NCBI GenBank assembly: GCA_018882625.1
Contig: VERO01000092.1
Location: 1-8,295 of the forward strand
DNA: 8,295 nt
From: Phycisphaerales bacterium
GTDB lineage: Bacteria; Planctomycetota; Phycisphaerae; Phycisphaerales; SM1A02
Direction: 5' to 3'
The position numbers and the translations under genes are program-made. Shown in pieces: positions 5,623 through 8,295 of this stretch. Below the pieces are notes generated by a model that was given only the letters and a program-made list of their open reading frames with translations, had not been told where the DNA came from and made no database searches. Every line of letters begins with the position of its first letter. Position 1 is the stretch's first letter.

Positions 5623-7550
5623 GCCTTCTTGCCGGCAAACACGCTTCCTGAACCGAAGTCCGGGATGTGCGGCGATGCGACGCACCGGCCCGTGCCCCGT
5701 GCCCCGTCGACCGGAGTGCGCTCCGGGATCGAGTAGCGGCTGTTGGGAAGCGTGGCGGCCCACTTCAGCACGCTGTCCGCGGTGTCGCGCACCGAGCGGT
5801 CATAGTTCCAGCGCAGGCCACGGGTCTCGGACTCGATCTCCGCGTTTGCCATCGTGCAGAAGTGGCTGACGACCTTCATCTCGTGGTCCAGTTCGGCACC
5901 TGACAGACCCTCGCGGATGCGGCGGTCGAGCTTCGACAGCGTGCACACCATGGCGTGGATCCACAGGGCGCACTTGGAGAGTCGGGCCTGGATGAACTGG
6001 TTGCCCACGAGGCTCTCCTCGTGCTCCTTGAACATCATCTTCACCGCGTACGAGTGGTCGCGGATGCGGAACATGACCTCCTGCGCCATCGCCTGCAGCG
6101 ACGGGTGCAGGCTTGTCCACTTCGGGGCCGGACGGCGGAAGCCCAGGAACAGCTCGCCGCCGATGCGCGCCGCGGCGCCGATCTGCTTGAAGGGGTTCGC
6201 CTTGACGCCGAGCATCCACTCGCCGAGCTGCTTCGACCCGTAGGCGAACACGAACGAGTGCATGACCTCGTTGGCGCCCTCGACGATGGTGTTGATGCGC
6301 GAGTCGCGCCAGATGCGCTCGACATGGTTCTCCGTCATGTAGGACTCGCCGCCCATGATCTGCAGCGCGCTGTTGACGGTGCGGTAGCCCATCTCGCTGC
6401 AGAAGACCTTGCACAGCGCGGTCTCGAGCATGATGTCCTCGTCGTGGCGGTCGAGGAATCCGGTGGTCGCGTAGAGCACGGCGTCCATCGCGTAGGTGTA
6501 CGCGGCCATCTCCGCCAGACGCTCCTTCACGAGATCGAAGTCCCCGAGGGGACGGTCGAACTGGTGGCGGAAGGTCGCCCACTTGGCGGCCTGCTCGCAT
6601 GCGTAGCTCGCGCCGCCGAGCATGCCTGCGCTGAGCGTGCAGCGACCGTAGTTGAGGCAGGTCAGCGCCACGTTCAGGCCTCGGCCCTCGGTGTGCAGCA
6701 GGTTGCCCTTGGGCACTCGCACATTGGTGAGGCGGATGCGGGCCTGCCAGGTGCCGCGGATGCCGCACTTGCTGCGGTTGCGGCTGAAGATCTCCACGCC
6801 CTCCATGTCGGGCGTGCAGATGAGCGCGCTCACGGCATCCTTGACCTTGCCGGTCTTTGGATCGGTGATGCGCTGCTTGCACATGACGGTGAAGAGGCCG
6901 GCGAGCGCACCCGACGTGGCCCACTTCTTCTCGCCGTTGAGGATGTAGAACTGGCCGCAGGAGGACACCTCGCAGCGCGTCTCCTGGCCGCCGGCGTCGC
7001 AGCCGACGTTGGGCTCGCTGAGGCAGAACGCGCTCAGGGTGTCGGTGGCCATGCGCGGCAGGAAGCGCGCCTTCTGCTCGTCGGTGCCGAACAGCATGAC
7101 CGCCTTGCAGCCGATGGACTGGTGCGCGGACACGAGCACGGCCGTCGATCCGCACACGCGGCCGATGCGCTCAAGCGCGCGGTTGTAGCTGGTGATGCCG
7201 AAGCCGCCGCCGCCAAACTTCTCCGGGATCGTCATGCCGAGCACGCCGAGGTCGAAGAGACGCTTGATGACCTCGTCTGGGATCCGCTGCTCCTGGTCGA
7301 TGAGGTGCGCGGGGTGCTCGTTGACGAGATAGTCGTCGAGCTTGGCCAGCAGCGCATCCGCGCGCGCCTTCTCCGCTGGGTCGTATGCGGGATAGGGGCT
7401 GACCAGCTCGTCCCGGAAGTTGCCCCAGAAGTAGTTCTTCACCGCACCCATCGTGCGCGGGTCTGGCCCGAGCATCTCCTGCGCCTGCTCGATCTGCTTG
7501 CGGTCCTTCTCGGAGATGTTCTTGAGGTGGGCGAGGTTGGTGGTGCTCAT
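5619..7550 (-). CDS. acyl-CoA dehydrogenase, long form with C-terminal extension (VLCAD/ACAD9-like architecture)
   Basis: This 643-residue FAD enzyme oxidises acyl-CoA to trans-2-enoyl-CoA and passes electrons to electron-transferring flavoprotein. An N-terminal helical region precedes the classical domain: LGVLGMTIPEKFGGGGFG (101-118), AFCLSEPNVGCDAGG (174-188, FAD-binding signature) and GEKKWATSG (206-214). RHQFDRPLGDF (328-338) and the C-terminal signature QIMGGESYM...RIWRDSRIN (397-420) follow. E424 in TIVEGANEV is at the position of the catalytic glutamate in medium- and very-long-chain enzymes, which differs from isovaleryl-CoA dehydrogenase, where the base sits elsewhere. Residues about 450-643 form an extra mainly helical domain that short acyl-CoA dehydrogenases (about 380-400 aa) lack; the last 30 residues look low in structure. 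Cysteines are frequent (18). The start ATG has GGAG 7 nt upstream. It lies 187 nt downstream of the hydratase gene and 107 nt upstream of the leucine dehydrogenase-type gene. Chain-length preference is not certain. Confidence 0.92.
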   Translation of the reverse strand: MSTTNLAHLKNISEKDRKQIEQAQEMLGPDPRTMGAVKNYFWGNFRDELVSPYPAYDPAEKARADALLAKLDDYLVNEHPAHLIDQEQRIPDEVIKRLFDLGVLGMTIPEKFGGGGFGITSYNRALERIGRVCGSTAVLVSAHQSIGCKAVMLFGTDEQKARFLPRMATDTLSAFCLSEPNVGCDAGGQETRCEVSSCGQFYILNGEKKWATSGALAGLFTVMCKQRITDPKTGKVKDAVSALICTPDMEGVEIFSRNRSKCGIRGTWQARIRLTNVRVPKGNLLHTEGRGLNVALTCLNYGRCTLSAGMLGGASYACEQAAKWATFRHQFDRPLGDFDLVKERLAEMAAYTYAMDAVLYATTGFLDRHDEDIMLETALCKVFCSEMGYRTVNSALQIMGGESYMTENHVERIWRDSRINTIVEGANEVMHSFVFAYGSKQLGEWMLGVKANPFKQIGAAARIGGELFLGFRRPAPKWTSLHPSLQAMAQEVMFRIRDHSYAVKMMFKEHEESLVGNQFIQARLSKCALWIHAMVCTLSKLDRRIREGLSGAELDHEMKVVSHFCTMANAEIESETRGLRWNYDRSVRDTADSVLKWAATLPNSRYSIPERTPVDGARGTGRCVASPHIPDFGSGSVFAGKKA

Positions 7551-7605
7551 GGGTCGTCTCCGCTCTGGTGATGGTCCACCCGCCGGGATGGGCCGAAGGG
7601 GTCAT

Positions 7606-7634
7606 ATTGAAGCCGCACTTGTGCCCTGAGGCAA
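7606..7634 (-). promoter_or_regulatory. possible promoter for the acyl-CoA dehydrogenase gene
   Basis: On the minus strand TTGCCT (7634-7629) and TTCAAT (7611-7606) are 17 nt apart, each matching four of six consensus bases. They would place transcription start about 50 nt before the acyl-CoA dehydrogenase ATG. The 187-bp gap to the upstream hydratase gene makes a promoter here plausible. Weak consensus evidence only. Confidence 0.25.
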
Positions 7635-7694
7635 ACGGCGCAAGACCTTGATTTCGCCAGATATGGGCCCCTGGATGCGTGGCGTGCGCCCGAG

Positions 7695-7733
7695 GACCCG
7701 GCCGCCGGTCAGGTGGGGGCCCCTGAGCGGGTC
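7695..7733 (-). terminator. possible weak stem-loop just after the hydratase stop codon
   Basis: GACCCG (7695-7700) and CGGGTC (7728-7733) are complementary, with a 27-nt loop holding the self-complementary GGGGCCCC. It begins 4 nt after the stop codon of the hydratase gene. There is no following U-run, so an intrinsic terminator is doubtful. The rest of the 187-bp gap shows only the putative promoter at 7606-7634. Confidence 0.2.
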
Positions 7734-7737
7734 GACT

Positions 7738-8295
7738 TCACCGCTTGAGGAAGGCCGCGAGCTTCTCGCGCGCCGCGGGAAGGCCGCGCAGGCGCACCAG
7801 CTGGCGCCGCTCCTCGGCCAGCGCAGCCTCCCACCCGCGCTCGAGCCCGATGCACACGCAACCGAACACCGCTGTGGCGGGCTCCGACGCGGGCACGGCA
7901 GCGTGCGCGCGACCGAGCACCGCATGAACCTTCGCTGCAGCAGCCGGACCGATGCAGGTTGGAGTGGCACGGGACACTGTGCGCGGGTGTGCCCCAATCC
8001 AGGCGATCGCGGCGGCGAGTGCGGCATCGACCGAGTCCGCATGCGCATCCACGAGGCCGGCGGGCGCGTCGGTGATCGGGAACGGCTGGCCGGTCGCGGT
8101 GCGCACGACACCAAGCTCCGGGTCGATGCGGGCCGGCAGCATCTGGGTTCCGCCCCATCCCGGGCAGATCGCGAGGCCGCACTCGGGCAGGCCGATCATC
8201 CAGGGCTTCTCGCCCGAAGCAGGCATGACGGCCACGATCGCGTCGCAGTGCATCGCGAGCTCGAGCCCGCCGCCGAGCGCCGTGCGGTGCACGAG
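7738..8295 (-). CDS. enoyl-CoA hydratase/isomerase (crotonase) family protein, C-terminal part, cut by window edge
   Basis: The visible 185 residues are the C-terminal part of a crotonase-fold protein; the N-terminus lies off the right edge. Enoyl-CoA hydratases add water to trans-2-enoyl-CoA, the step after acyl-CoA dehydrogenase. Visible motifs are ALGGGLELAMHCD (residues 6-18 of the fragment), which includes the oxyanion-hole glycines and E12, and GLPECGLAICPGWGGTQML (35-53) with E38. E12 and E38 align with the two catalytic glutamates of rat mitochondrial hydratase (E144 and E164), so hydratase activity is plausible. GLVDAH (80-85) follows, and the C-terminus REKLAAFLKR is family-like. 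The middle is Ala-rich and divergent. The GTG at 8292-8290 is only an internal codon, because conserved crotonase sequence must precede it. It could be a stand-alone hydratase or the C-terminal module of a larger multifunctional protein. It lies 187 nt upstream of the acyl-CoA dehydrogenase gene, same strand. Confidence 0.88.
   Translation of the reverse strand, partial: LVHRTALGGGLELAMHCDAIVAVMPASGEKPWMIGLPECGLAICPGWGGTQMLPARIDPELGVVRTATGQPFPITDAPAGLVDAHADSVDAALAAAIAWIGAHPRTVSRATPTCIGPAAAAKVHAVLGRAHAAVPASEPATAVFGCVCIGLERGWEAALAEERRQLVRLRGLPAAREKLAAFLKR

Noticed and set aside
5955..7571. Open frame of 538 codons on the plus strand across the acyl-CoA dehydrogenase gene
   Set aside because: Antisense shadow of a clearly homologous gene; its translation is rich in Arg, Ala, His, Val and Leu with no recognisable motif, and its start lies inside the other gene.
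7666..7725. Repeated GGGCCCCTG 9-mer in the gap after the hydratase gene
   Set aside because: Two copies of a GC-only-like 9-mer in GC-rich DNA are easily chance; no spacing or context suggests an attachment site or operator.
1..8295. Search for mobile elements, CRISPR arrays, tRNA or rRNA genes, toxin-antitoxin or defence genes
   Set aside because: No spaced direct repeats, terminal inverted repeats, integrase or transposase motifs, or structured RNA genes were seen; the window is filled by metabolic genes.

Overview
This GC-rich bacterial window (roughly two thirds G+C by eye) is densely coded and holds seven protein genes, all of recognisable metabolic families. No tRNA, rRNA, CRISPR array, insertion sequence, phage gene or defence gene is visible. 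Most genes have a GGAG or GGAGG Shine-Dalgarno sequence 6-7 nt before ATG, so this is a bacterium with ordinary translation initiation. The phylum cannot be fixed from the sequence. The E1 subunits resemble those of Gram-positive-type pyruvate dehydrogenase and of branched-chain 2-oxo acid dehydrogenase.

Left block (1-2727): a 2-oxo acid dehydrogenase complex whose genes are split between strands. The E1 alpha gene runs rightward (1621-2727). E1 beta (1446-478) and then E2 (433 to beyond the left edge) run leftward. The two arms share a 174-bp divergent intergenic region that contains two GC-rich inverted repeats and, beside the E1 beta start, a perfect 10-bp palindrome. E3 (dihydrolipoamide dehydrogenase) is not in the window.

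Right block (2792-8295): four genes all on the minus strand, in transcription order: an enoyl-CoA hydratase/isomerase-family protein (its N-terminal part lies off the right edge), a long acyl-CoA dehydrogenase (643 aa), a leucine/branched-chain amino acid dehydrogenase (359 aa) and a YwrD-type gamma-glutamyltransferase-like Ntn hydrolase (536 aa). This block converges on E1 alpha with 64 bp between the stop codons.

The genes suggest a catabolic route. The gamma-glutamyltransferase-like enzyme might free amino acids, the amino acid dehydrogenase makes branched-chain 2-oxo acids, the E1/E2 complex turns 2-oxo acids into acyl-CoAs, and the acyl-CoA dehydrogenase plus hydratase carry acyl-CoAs further. 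The family assignments are firm. The assignment of the E1/E2 complex to branched-chain rather than pyruvate oxidation, and the link to the gamma-glutamyltransferase-like protein, are inferences from neighbourhood. I found no clear sign of a previously undescribed system. The most unusual points are the divergent split of E1 alpha from E1 beta/E2, the dyad-rich region between them, and the altered substrate-binding residues of the gamma-glutamyltransferase-like protein.
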